Part shown: positions 35,500 through 45,761 of the stretch, in pieces | Numbering within the stretch: the stretch's first letter is position 1 | How the letters are laid out: each line of letters begins with the position of its first letter | Assembly: GCA_009103225.1 (NCBI GenBank) | Contig: RHPI01000797.1 | Coordinates: forward strand, 128,953 to 180,571 | Direction of reading: 5' to 3' | Source: Chlorokybus atmophyticus | Taxonomy: Eukaryota > Streptophyta > Chlorokybophyceae > Chlorokybales > Chlorokybaceae | DNA: 51,619 nt | Notes under the pieces: model-generated | Seen by the model: the letters and a program-made list of their open reading frames with translations, nothing else | Database searches by the model: none | Told to the model about the DNA's origin: nothing | Program-made: the position numbers and the translations under genes

Positions 35500-35918
35500 T
35501 GTTGAAGAACTAGCATGCACATGTAGTTGAGGCAAGCATAGACACACAGAGACAGAGCTACCGCCACCAGAGCATACACAAGTCACATCACATTCATCTA
35601 TTACAAGTTGTCCGCTGGTTCTTATCAGCCAGTTACACACACGTCTACGTTTGCAAGCACTGCGTAAGCTATACTTAGCTTTTTTACGCGCTCTAAGCGA
35701 CATTGTCTTTCTTACAACCAGAGCTTTTCAACAAACTCTCACACGCCTAATATGAGTTTACGCGGAGATACGAAGCAGGTAGTAAGGCTCCAGTCTGGAG
35801 TCCGAAGTCTGGTCCGACGACGCCATCTTACTAAGTCCGGACCTAGTGCTCGTCCTTACGACCTTCTACTCCTGTGTGGAGGGTCGATGCTGATCGTATG
35901 TAGGAATGACTCTCAACA
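35500..35918 (-). repeat. copia-2 LTR, 5' copy
   Basis: A 419-bp partner of 29530-29949. It is bounded by the putative primer site on the left and by target duplication AGAGC on the right. Confidence 0.93.
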
Positions 35919-36319
35919 AGAGCTGATATTGATCAGTCATGAGTCTGTAGCAGGTATCGAGTCCACTTCGCGGAGTATGACCAAGCAAGAGACTCCGGAC
36001 TTGCTCATGAGGCTGGCGCAGCCTGACGCAGCAAACGCCTTGGGAGAACGGCAAAAACTCCGCGTATACTTAGCCTTAGGAGGCGTGGCTTAGCATGTTG
36101 GAAAGCTTTGGCTGTAAGCTAGACAACCAAGCTTACATATTGACAATCCGCTGAGTATAGTTCACGCGGTGCTTGCTAAAGTAGACATGTGTAGTCTGGC
36201 TGGTATAAAGGCCAACAGAATTAACATGTTGTTACTTCGGGTGAAACCCCTTTGCAAGCCTTGTGTGCACGCCTTGTGTGTATGTTTTAGTGCAGGTGTA
36301 TGCTGTAGTTGGCCAGCAC
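35919..36319 (+). repeat. copia-1 3' LTR, right part
   Basis: The LTR continues after copia-2. It shares stretches with the other copia LTRs here (GGCTTAGCATGTTGGAAAGC, CGCGGTGCTTGC, a TATAAA at about 36203). The right border is an estimate: the LTR ends somewhere in 36220-36330, before gypsy coding sequence resumes. Confidence 0.6.
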
Positions 36320-36330
36320 TAGCTCAGTGT

Positions 36331-38260
36331 TTAACCCCCAGCGGTAGAAAAGACCGGAGATGGGTGCAAGGTGGCACTGCGTGTGTTCAGACTGGCGTGT
36401 ACCATGTCACACTGTTGGCAGTGACTGACAAACCCCTGCACCTGTTTGGACAGCTTATACCACCAATATTGCGCCCTTACCAGGCAGACGGTACGCTTGA
36501 GACCGAAGTGTCTAAGCTCAGTGTGGAGGGCAGCGATGATGCCCTCGCGTGTGGCTGGTGTCGGCACCTTCTTGTTTTCGTCATAGACGCGGCGATACAC
36601 CTTGTCATTCGCCCACCGATAACGGCGGGTGCGTTGACTGACAATCTTTCTTTCGTGCACTCATGCCTGAGGGAAGCTGGCCACTTTGCAGGAAGGAGAG
36701 CGATAGCTTGTCCAGCCATATGTCCTGCCTGATGTCGGTGGGTGCCAGCTCAGTGTCGTCGACTTCAATGTCGACCGCGTGGACGTCCCCAAGGGGTGCG
36801 GCCACTGTGGGGCCGGTGGTCTCAAGGGTAGGAATCTCTTCTGCCGTTGCGGTGGTAGTGGTGCTGATTTTGCGCCCTGTAATGTAATGCGGCAACAGCA
36901 AACATGGCCGCCACGGTGGGGGCTGCTGCTGTAGGGCCGAGCTCGTGCCGAGCTCCGGTTGCATCGTTGATGCTGAGGTGAGGGTTGCGACTGAGGCCAT
37001 TGGCGTCTTTGTTGGTGAGGCCAGCGCGGTGGTCGATCTCAAAGTCATACTCCTGCAACAACAGGGCCCAGCGAGCAAGTTTCCCTGTTGGATGTTGGTT
37101 GCTCATTAACCACTTGAGTGGCTGATGATCGGGGATAAGCTGGAATTGTCGACCAAAGAGGAAAAGTCCAAAAAGGGTAATAGCCCACACTGCAGCGCGG
37201 CACTCCCCCTCGTAGCTGCTGTAGTTGGCCTCAGCGCTGTTGTTGCTTCGGCTGGCGTACAACACCACCCGCTCCTTCATATTCTCATCGTGCTGTACCA
37301 CCATAGCCCCCATCCCAAGCTTGCTCCGGTCGGTGTGGAGGATGAAGGGCTTGGTGTAGTCAGGGCGTTGCAGGATGGGAGCGGTGGTGAGCCTGCCCTT
37401 TAGCTCCTCCAAAGCCTGCTGCTGTGGCTCCTTCCACGCGAAGTCCACTTCCTTCTTTAGAAGCTCGTTGAGGGGCCACGCAATCTTTGCTAAGTTACTC
37501 ACGAACCGGCGATAGTGGTTGGCAAGGCCCAAAAAGCCGCGAAGACGCGTAAGGTCCGTTGGAGCAGGGATAAATGCCAGGGCCTCCACCTTCGCCTTCT
37601 GTACGTACACACCGAGGGGCACAATTGTGTGCCCTAGGTAGGGTACCTTGCGAGTGAAGAAGGTGCACTTGTCGGGGTGCACCGTCATCCCCACCCCCTT
37701 GAGTCTCTCCAGCACCTCCTCAATGTGCTGTAGGTGCTCTTCGTTGCGGCGGCTGACGATGAGGATGTCGTCAACGTAGCATCGCGCGAAGTTCAGCTCC
37801 TTCAAGGCTTTGTCCATGATGCGCTGGAATTTGGCAGGAACATTCTTCAGTCCGAAGGGCATGACCTTCCACTGGTACAACTATCGGTTGCCCCAAAAAG
37901 AGGTTTTGTGCTTGTTCTCCTCCTTGATGGCGATATGGTTGTACCCTTGTCGCATGTCCAGGATGCTGAAGACGGTACAGTCTCCTACATCATTAAAGAT
38001 ACCATCTGCAGTAGACATTGGATACCTGACTTGTTGTTGAGGGGGCGATAGTCGCCGCACATACGCCGGTCTGTCCAGTTGCCTGCTGAATGCTTCTGCA
38101 GGGGCATGACGGTCGCAGCCGCAAAGTCCGTTGTGGACTCCTCAATCAGGCCCGCATCTAGCAGAGCCTTGTACCTCTGCTCCACCAAGTCTTCTTTCAA
38201 CTTGGAGAGTCGACTGTTGTTGAAACACCGATTCGGTGTCCACCAAATCGATGTCCATCT
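36331..38260 (-). pseudogene. Ty3/gypsy reverse transcriptase, RNase H and integrase zinc domain
   Basis: Reading down the minus strand, about 38240-37985 is the RT N-terminal part (RYKALLDAGLIEEST, then CGDYRPLNN). 37880-36822 continues RT with an intact YVDDILIVSRR active site and PYLGHTI, then RNase H (ILHTDRSKLGMGA, YEGECRAAVWAI, PDHQPLKWL). 36660-36331 gives the integrase H2C2 zinc domain (HTELRHFG, then CQQC). The integrase catalytic core is missing because the element stops at about 36335, next to copia-1. Frame breaks lie near 37890-37985 and 36820-36660. The order PR-RT-RH-INT identifies Ty3/gypsy. Confidence 0.92.
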
Positions 38261-38570
38261 GATAAACTGAGCAAACGCCCAATTCCTTCCTTCACATTAA
38301 AGCTGAACTGACTCCTCCACTTGTTGAGGAAAGCCTCAAGTTGTTATCGCGTCTGGACTGGAGTCAGTGATCCAATGGCATGGGATCAAGAGGTAGCGTT
38401 GGCGACTACTGGGATGTCCTCCACAGTGACTGCTGCCAGCTCCTTCATATGGGCGATTTCGAGGGCGGTGTGTGCCGCTTTGGTCTCTCGCACGCGATTG
38501 GCCCACCCCCCCGCCAGGTATTACGAGTTCCTAAAAAGACACATGGCGGTCTTGGAGAGCAAAGCATATT

Positions 38571-39668
38571 TTAAACAACCATGCCATGCTGAATCTGGTC
38601 CATGGCGCGTCTTAACAGCTGACATAGCTGATTTTCGGTCAGCGTGGAACCTGTGATATTGCCTGGAGAGAATCCCATGGCGCGTTAGCACTCACGTACA
38701 TTGGGTTCCTCCAGTCGGCTTGTGTTGAAATCCAACACCATGCCTTCGCTTTTGTTGCGGAAGGTGTATGATCCTGAGTAAGACACCAGAGTAGAGAGCG
38801 CACGACGTTGTTGACCAGGCTGATTGCACTGGTAAAAGTGCTGGTCATCGTGTCGTGTGACTGGTTGTGCTGTGCGCCAAGGGTCCAAGATAGTGTCGAC
38901 GGTGAGATCGCATGTATGACTGCTGTACAAATATTCGGCAGCAAAGAGATCCTCAATTGTAGCCAGGTTGGTCCACTTGGCGCGGACGCGATGAGCATGG
39001 GAGCCATGACGCGATGCGTTAGTTTTGCGAGGGTGTCACAGTAAAGTACACACCTGTTGGAAGCTGTTGGCTACGTGATTGCGCTTATCGTCCTCGGAGT
39101 GCACATCCTCGACGATGTATCCTGGAGGCTTGGACAGCTGGTTGCTCTGCAGCATTCTGATGATACGCATCAGTTCCCAGAACAGTCGCGAGCGAGGATC
39201 AGCGAGACCTTGGCCTCTGCCTGCTCTGGAGTGTCCTTGACACTCCCATCCTGCTATCAGCAAGTCGATGTTGCCCACCGCCAGGAGATGATCCGCAGTG
39301 ATTAAACGGATGTCCTGTGGCAGTGCCTTTAGACTGCCTTGCAGTGCCGATAGCGGTAGTCGCTGCGGATAGCATTTGTGTAGGTGGCGCAGGTGGTAGC
39401 TCAGAGCAAGCTGTGCATGTGGATCAGGGTCACAGTGGAAGTACTTGGTGACCGTCGCGCCGGTGTTGAGGACAGCGGCAAGGCCACTACTTATATCTCC
39501 AAATAGTTCCAATACGGTGATGCCTTGTTGTTGACGGAATTTGTGCAACTCCACTACTCCAGTGGCCACTTGGTGTTGCTCCTGGACCGCAGCTTGGTCT
39601 TTGTAGATAGGGAACCGTGAAGTGAGCCGTGGTCTGGTCAGTAGTAGATGTGCGACCACCTGTGCGCG
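38571..39668 (-). pseudogene. C5-cytosine DNA methyltransferase encoded by the gypsy element
   Basis: One frame on the minus strand spans about 365 codons with only two internal stops: TGA 39036-39038 and TAA 38685-38687 (a Glu is expected there, before RAMGF). Motif I is GITVLELFGDISSGLAAVL. Motif IV reads AGWECQGHSRAG, with the catalytic Cys at 39240-39242, but the usual Pro before it is Glu. Next come GLADPRSRLFWELMRIIR and a motif VI variant, IVEDV in place of ENV. The C-terminal RVRAKWTNLA and ECxRAMGFSPGNITGS fit the late motifs of the family. It lies between protease and reverse transcriptase of the gypsy element, in the same orientation. If active it would methylate cytosines in DNA. 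A TAG at 39669-39671 precedes it, so it may be a separate frame. The copy is damaged but well preserved. Confidence 0.88.
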
Positions 39669-39845
39669 CTAGTGGCATTCTGCTGGTTTCCGTTGAGCCA
39701 CTTCTTCAGTGGCATCTTCATGAGACTCGTCGTATGGGATAGGAAAGTCTTGATTAGAGTTATGGGTGACCACCACATCTGATCTGTCAGTGGTTGTTGA
39801 AAGCGACCTGTGGGTGGCTGTTGCAGCTGACCTGTTAGTGGTTGT
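39669..39845 (-). pseudogene. gypsy polyprotein linker between protease and methyltransferase
   Basis: The frame read from 39845 down has a Thr/Ser-rich repeat (TTTNRSAATATHRSLS, then STTTDRSDV) and an acidic stretch ending PAECH. It starts at the copia-3 target duplication GTTGT (39841-39845). It continues in frame from the protease segment that now lies inverted at 45362, so the two were once contiguous. Confidence 0.8.
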
Positions 39846-40262
39846 TGTTGACATACACACGTGCAAGTGACACGCCAACAACATCAACACAAGAGCATGA
39901 CTGCTACTGCCATAAATGCCATACAAGTCCAGGGGTTTTATACCCCGCCAGTTTCTACACACTTCTACATTTGCAAGCACTACGTGCACAATACTTAGCC
40001 TTTCCACGCGCTCTAAGTTGCACTGTTTAGCTCGCGACTAGAGCTTTCCAACAAGCTAAGCCACACCTGCTAAGCTTACATATTCACAAAGCAACGCGGT
40101 TTCTCCCAACACTCTACTCAGCATCTGATCCGGAGTCCGTCCTGGCTCGACCGTCTTGCTAAGTCCGGAGTCCACGTGCTCAGCCCATACCTTCGACTAT
40201 CGACTCCTGTGTGGAGGGCAAGCTGACCGGATATAAGCATCACCCATGTGATACCTTCAACA
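39846..40262 (-). repeat. copia-3 LTR, 3' copy
   Basis: A 417-bp LTR in minus orientation, flanked on the left by GTTGT. At several sites it differs from both other LTRs of the family here (for example CATAAATGCC and ATTCACAAAGCAACG). Confidence 0.93.
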
Positions 40263-41818
40263 CTCCCACGCGGGCAGCTTGGTCTTTAACACCTCCAACA
40301 TATTCGCAATCCTTGCTTCTCTTCTTCTTCCGAACGATGGCACATAAGCTCTTTACCTCCTCTTGCTCCAGCTCCTCCATGCTTCCCACCAAAGCTTGAA
40401 ACTTGTTTGTAGAGAACACCTTGTCCTTCACAGCAACTCGGGCTCCTTGGTTGGCCTTCAACTTCTTGCCCTTGTCTCTGTGATGCTCTTGATGCACATG
40501 CTCCTTGCTAACCTTCACTTGCTGCACCTTGCTCGCCAGCCCTTCCTTGTAGCTCTTTGCAACTCCCACGGGCTTCGAGCTTCTTGTGACAGCAACCTTA
40601 TGTGCCTCCTCCTTGTTGCCATGACCTTGTGGTGTCATAAACGCTGTCTTCTCGACCACCCTTGCCTTTGCAACAACCTTGTGCGCACCGTCCTCCTCCA
40701 CATAGTAGAGTCCACCCCTGTTGATGCATACTACATGCGTGACACCGCCAAGCTCTATACGAGCCTTGTCCGCATCAAACGCAGCCCTTGCACCAACTCG
40801 TTGCTTTACGTACTGAGAACAAACTAGCACATGCACCTGGCACATACAGTACATCCCTAAGCACAACCTCCTTCACCATACAACCAACCTTGCACCTCAG
40901 ATTAGCATCTCCCTTTGCAACAGCTTCCAGCATATGCCGGTTCCCAAAATTTACCGTAACTGGCTCAGTCAAAGGAGTGAGGTTGGCGAGCTTGCTCCTA
41001 TCGCTTGTGAGATGCCTGTTCGCTCCCGTGTCCAGCACCCACCCAAGATACCCCGCTCCCTCATCCGATGCATAGAAAGCAACCGCTCGATGCTCACCAT
41101 CAGCCTTCTTAAATTTGGGACACTTCATCTTGATGTGACCACGCTCCCCGCAGTGCCAACACTCCACGTTGATGCCTCGAACGCCTTTCCTCACATGATG
41201 CTTCAATGATGACGTGAATGCCATAGCACCTCCAGGTGCTCCCTCTCCATCATCGTCCTCCTGCCTCAAGCGCTGCTCTTCTTGAAGAAGCATTGGTGTC
41301 ACCCCATCCATTGTCAAGTCCTCCTTCCCAGACTCCACGATAGTGACAACAACCCTATACTCTTTGGGCAAACCTGAGAGCACAGCCCACACCACCTCAA
41401 CTTCCTTGAGCTCGTGGCCAACACCCAGCAAGTCCCTCCACAACGCCTTCGCTCGCGCCATGAGCTCGACAATGGGCTCCCCGCTCTCCTTGCGCAATGA
41501 GTTGAGCTCCTACCTGAGCTGCAGTCTCCTCGCCATGTTGCGCGACTTGAAGTGGCTATCCAACTTCATCCAAAGCTCATGTGCACTCTTGCACTCCTGC
41601 ACCAGCACCAGGTGATGATCAGCCATGTGCAAGCCTATAAAAGATAAAGCTTTTCTCCCTTGTGTTGCCCAGACACTCGCTTCACCTACAGGGACTGCCT
41701 CCGCCGGATCCACATACTTCCACAGCTCTTTGTGGGCCAGTAGTAGCTCCATCTTCACGCTCCATATGTTGTAGTTGTCAACGTCCAGTGGTTCAATTGT
41801 GAACTTCAAGCCGTTCAT
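40263..41818 (-). CDS. copia-3 gag-protease protein with novel basic C-terminal tail
   Basis: The protein starts MNGLKFTIEPLDVDNYNIW at 41818, a typical copia gag (UBN2-like) start. One in-frame TAG at 41510-41512, probably from CAG, breaks it after RRLQLR. The remaining frame (41509-40775) has the zinc knuckle CWHCGERGHIKMKC, the protease motif VLDTGANRHL and the copia DVLYVPGACASLFSV segment. Near 40790 the frame shifts, then runs 40866-40263 through a Lys/Val-rich tail ending near KFQALVGSMEELEQEEVKS and RKKKRSKDC. This tail has no integrase features and is unlike any family I know. It may be a derived replacement for pol. Confidence 0.8.
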
Positions 41819-41933
41819 GCTTGTGGCCGTGGTTGCCCCTCTGCTACTTGCAGACCTTACAACCTACTCCACACCAAGCAACTACAGCTACTCACACAAT
41901 CGTAACACACTCCATCCACCTACACAAGCATGT

Positions 41934-41946
41934 GTGGGCCCATAAC
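41934..41946 (-). promoter_or_regulatory. copia-3 primer-binding site, anticodon arm of tRNA-iMet
   Basis: GTGGGCCCATAAC lies one base from the 5' LTR and is identical to 12328-12340 in the initiator tRNA gene. It is the same internal site as in copia-2. The tRNA match would end at nucleotide 39, as known for Drosophila copia. Confidence 0.8.
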
Positions 41947-41947
41947 A

Positions 41948-42363
41948 TGTTGACATACACACGTGCAAGTGACACGCCAACAACATCAACACAAGAGCAT
42001 GACTGCTACTGCCATTAATGCCATGCAAGTCCAGGGGTTTATACCCCGCCAGTTTCTACACACGTTTACATTTGCAAGCACCGCGTGCACAATACTCAGC
42101 CTTTCCACGCGCTCTAAGTTGCACTGTTTAGCTCACGACTAGAGCTTTCCAACAAGCTAAGCCACACCTGCTAAGCTTACAAATCCACAAAGCTACGCGG
42201 TTTCTCCCAACGCTCTACTCAGCATCTGATCCGGAGTCCGTCCTGGCTCGACCGTCTTGCTAAGTCCGGAGTCCACGTGCTCAGCCCATACCTTCGACTA
42301 TCGACTCCTGTGTGGAGGGCAAGCTGACCGGATATAAGCATCACCCGTGTGATACCTTCAACA
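41948..42363 (-). repeat. copia-3 LTR, 5' copy, recombinant
   Basis: A 416-bp LTR. At many sites that separate the three LTRs (CATTAATGCC, CACCGCGT, AATACTCAGCC, ATCCACAAAGCTACGCGG, CAACGCTC) it agrees with the solo LTR at 45363-45761 and not with its own partner at 39846-40262. That is expected if it took part in the recombination that inverted the neighbouring segment. Confidence 0.85.
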
Positions 42364-42368
42364 GAGAC

Positions 42369-44880
42369 CCGCAAATAGCTACAACGGCAACAACTCTGGT
42401 GGCTACAACAGCAACAGCACTGGAGGCCATAACGGCAGCAACTCTGGTGGCTACAACAGCAACCATACTGGAGGCCATAACAACACTAACAACTATGCCA
42501 ATGCTCGCAAAGAGCAAGGCTACAGGGGGAAGAATCGCCCTCCTCATCGCAAGGGACTGAAAGGACGTCCGCGCGCTGCTGCCGCCAAGGCTTCAACCAA
42601 CCCGCCAGCTGATGACCATATGGCTGCCCTCATGGCGCGTATGGCATGCTTGGAGGAAGACAACGACCAGGACTACCGCGCCTGCTACTCTGCCCGATGG
42701 GCACTGATGGCTCCAAAGCGAGAAGCACCAGCACTCCGTCACGTATGCAACCATCCCGCCGAGTTCGAGGGGAAGCCGCAACGTCGTCAGCAGCCACCTC
42801 TTTTGAAGCCACCAATGGTGCCGCACCAGCAGCAGCAGCTACACCGGCTACGACGTCCACTTCGTTAACGTCAGCAGCAACTACTCCAGCTGCACCAGAA
42901 GTTGGTACATCAGCGAGCGCCATGACGCCAACACTGGTGAGCACCCTGGCGACAGCCACTGCTGTTACGGACCCTACATCAGTAAGTCGCACCGGTCCCG
43001 CTCCAAATGCAGGACCACCTGTGTCAGCGAGCGTTAAGACTACTCTCGCGCCACTGAGCGGCACTTTTGCCACCACCGTCAGTGCCATTGTGGAGCCCGC
43101 TGCCACTGCAGCGAGCCGCGCAGCTACATTGCCTGCCCTCGACGTCACTCGGGCTGTTTCGCGAGGTCAGCAATCTGAGAGCGCATGGGAAACCATTATG
43201 CGTGGAGCAGATCCCACTACAATTGCTTTTGGGCGCGGAGGAGAGCGCACAACTCGCGTTGAACGCAGTGATCGCGTCTTCCCACTGCCTGAATATCACA
43301 CCCTGCCAAAACAGACTCAACGGCAACTGGAGGATGAAATCCTCGCCGGCACGGCGCCTCCCATGCGAGACCGTGTCTTTGTGGTCAGAACACCTGTTGT
43401 ACTGGAGTTGGCACTACATCTGTTCTGGACTTTGCATAACAACATGCAGTCTGCACCACGCCAACCCGCACCAGTCCGTTATGAACCTTTCGAGTCAAGC
43501 CCGTTGCACACGTATTGGGACCGGCAATCCAACGTACAGCAGCACATTGTTGATGCAGCCAACATGCCTTTGGATGACAACGAAGCGCTGAGGCCCCTTG
43601 GTATTGTTCGGCTTCATGAGCGCTACACCGCTCTGGATCGGGCATTCACCTGGCGACAGGACCAAGCGGCAGCAATCAATGCAAGAGCGCAAGCCCTTGC
43701 CGATGCTTGCGCTGGCGTTCTTCAACCACCCGTCGCTGGCCCATCATCCAGCACGACACCTCTCGTCGGTGAGCCCGACATTGACCAGGCAAGGGCGCTG
43801 ACCTAATAAACCAAGGGGGTGATCGCCCCGCTGCTACCTGCATTGTTGGAAGACTTGCCTGAAGATCAACGGGATCCAGGGAGAGGCTACCTCACACCAC
43901 AAGGGTGTACACAACAAGATGGAGCAGGCTCAATCGGAGAGCAGCAAAGTCGCACTGCCCTGTTGTGACAAGCAACCATGCTACATTGAGAAGAAGGCAT
44001 CGGCCTAAGACGGATGTTGGGGATGCGAGAAGGTGGTAATGCAGCTCGAGCAAGACTAATGACTTGGCTAATCACCAAATACCCCGCAGTCCCCCTGTTC
44101 GCATTCGGCACCAGATTGTTATGGTTGGACGCCTTCCTGCGCTCGCTACGGCAAGCCTGTAATGAGGTTACCTCGGCAGCCACTGACACCTTAGAAGGAG
44201 CTCAAGAGGCCATACTGAGGTTGTCAGGGGTGGAAGCAGCACGGCAACGCAGACGCATTGCAGCTGCTTATAAGCAGCATGTTCAATAGCCAGAGATTTA
44301 CCTCACTGTGCGGGCACGAGCAACAACGGTGCTAGAAGTAGGGGTGGTCAATGGCAGATGGGATGCCTACATGGCAGGGATCCAAAGGGTTCCCACGATC
44401 ACCCACGACATAAAAGCGCGGCTTCTGCGCGCAGTGTATCTCTAGCCCATGCCTCAGAATTACCGCTGGAGTGACGCGGTCAATAATTCAACAGCCACAT
44501 GGGAAGGTACACTAGTCAGGGAGGCAGCTCATGCTGTATACTGAACTTATGTTAAAGAACAGGCTGCACGGGAGGCAGGCCCACAAACACCCGGTCCGCC
44601 AGGGTTTCCTCAGCAACCACTGGTTACGCCGCCAGGTATGACCCCGGCCACACATAGGCGCAATCCCCTTGCGCCACAACCAGGGCAACCATAGGCACCG
44701 CCAGCACCCAGGCCGCAGCGCGTATACCAACAGCCAAGACAAGGACGGTTCGGGCCAGGCCACAGTCAAGGAGGTTCTCAAGACCCAGCTGGTCGAGGGG
44801 CGCTTGTTGCACTGCGCTCGACACCACCAGAGGAGACTGCAGCAGCAGTCACCACACGCACACGCTACCCACGATTCAAG
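42369..44880 (+). pseudogene. gypsy gag C-terminal and linker region (inverted)
   Basis: After the junction a Gly/Asn/Tyr/Ser repeat (NSYNGNNSGGYNSN and variants) and a basic stretch follow directly on the second zinc knuckle. 42646-43806 is a long Ala/Thr/Pro-rich frame (386 codons) ending with a charged helical part. 44014-44290 and on to 44880 encode a helical, Gln/Pro-rich part with scattered stops. No catalytic motif is seen. Frame shifts near 42650 and 43806 show decay. Confidence 0.7.
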
Positions 44881-44883
44881 CGG

Positions 44884-45362
44884 TTGCGCATCCACGCCAA
44901 CGCAGCCATTATCGCCAACCAAGGCAAGCATGTCACTATCAATGAACGAGCACCCAAGCGTGTGACGCTGGACTCTGGAGCCCAGTGTGTCATCATCGGA
45001 CGCTACTTCGCACGCGACCTTGGCATCACCAGCGCTGAGCTGATGGCTTGCCCATACGTGCTCGACACAGCAACCGGCAGCTGTGACAAGGTAATTGGCA
45101 TCACCAAGCAGGCCCTCTGCATTCACTTGACAGGGGTTGACCCTTCCCACAGCACCGAGGTCATACAGAAGTGTGTGGTCACCGACGCAGGATTCTTCGA
45201 CCTATTGCTGCGACAGGACTTCAACAAAGAAGGCATGGTTTCGTCCCCATTGGATGAGGAGGATGGAGAGGTTCAAGGATATCTGCCTCTTGAGCTGGTG
45301 GCTCACACTCGCTCTCACCGAAGGTCAGCTGCAAAAGCCACCTACAAATCGATGTCAACAAC
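44884..45362 (+). pseudogene. gypsy retropepsin-like protease (inverted)
   Basis: The frame has VTLDSGAQCVIIGRYFARDL, a retropepsin active site (D-S-G) with the following hydrophobic strand and flap region, then LLLRQDFNKEGMV. It ends at KSMSTT, where the solo LTR interrupts it. The continuing TTTNRS repeat is on the other side of copia-3, at 39845. Confidence 0.88.
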
Positions 45363-45761
45363 TGTTGAAGGTATTACATGGGTGATGCCTCCACACAGGA
45401 GTTTAGAGTCGAAGGTATGGGCTGAGCACGTGGACTCCGGACTTAGCAAGACGGTCGAGCCAGGACGGACTTCGGATCAGATGCTGAGTAGAGCGTTGGA
45501 AGAAACCGCGTAGCTTTGTGGATGCATAAGCCTAGCAGGTGCGGCTTAGCTTGTTGGAAAGCTCTAGTTGTGAGCTAACTAGCGCAACTTAGAGCGCGTT
45601 GAAAGGCTGAGTATTGTGTACGCGGTGCTTGCAAATGTAGACTTGTGTAGAGACTGGCGGGGTATAAAACCCCTGGACTTACGTGTGGCATTAATGGCAG
45701 TAGCAGTCATGCTCTTGTTTTGATGTTGTTGGCGTGTCACTTGCACGTGTGTATGTCAACA
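45363..45761 (+). repeat. Solo LTR of the copia-3 family
   Basis: A 399-bp LTR in plus orientation (TGTTGAAGG to GTCAACA). Flanks ACAAC and GTCTC do not match each other but complement those of copia-3. With the inversion undone it has the 5-bp duplication GTCTC. Confidence 0.9.

Larger units (their letters stand above)
29530..35918 (-). mobile_element. Complete Ty1/copia retrotransposon (copia-2)
   Basis: Left LTR 29530-29949 and right LTR 35500-35918, both starting TGTTGAAG and ending in CA, are flanked by a perfect 5-bp target duplication AGAGC (29525-29529 and 35919-35923). The LTRs differ at roughly two dozen places by eye, so the insertion is not recent. The internal region runs gag-PR-INT-RT-RNase H on the minus strand, the copia order. 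Next to the right (5') LTR is a putative primer-binding site complementary to the anticodon arm of initiator tRNA-Met. A 1.5-kb CACTA-like element interrupts pol between INT and RT. Confidence 0.95.
39846..42363 (-). mobile_element. Gag-only copia element (copia-3)
   Basis: LTRs at 39846-40262 and 41948-42363 (417 and 416 bp, TGTTGACA to TTCAACA) enclose only about 1.7 kb. The interior codes for gag, zinc knuckle, protease and a basic tail; there is no integrase, reverse transcriptase or RNase H. The flanks do not match (GTTGT left, GAGAC right). The left flank matches, as a reverse complement, the left flank of the solo LTR at 45363, which is explained by an inversion. It is a non-autonomous element of the TR-GAG kind, probably moved by a related autonomous copia. 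Confidence 0.9.
42364..45362 (+). other. Inverted 3.0-kb segment of the gypsy element
   Basis: All gypsy coding sequence to the left (36331-39845) and right (45767-47119) is on the minus strand, but this block is on the plus strand. Its ends are GAGAC (42364-42368) and ACAAC (45358-45362). Flipping the block between the two flanking LTRs gives copia-3 the duplication GTTGT on both sides and the solo LTR GTCTC on both sides. It also joins the gypsy reading frame at both edges. Confidence 0.92.

Noticed and set aside
36169-36732. 187-codon plus-strand frame
   Set aside because: It is antisense to gypsy integrase and runs into the copia-1 LTR; no motif is seen on this strand.
42630-43148. Ala/Val-rich minus-strand frame of 172 codons
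   Set aside because: It is the antisense shadow of the gypsy gag frame at 42646-43806.
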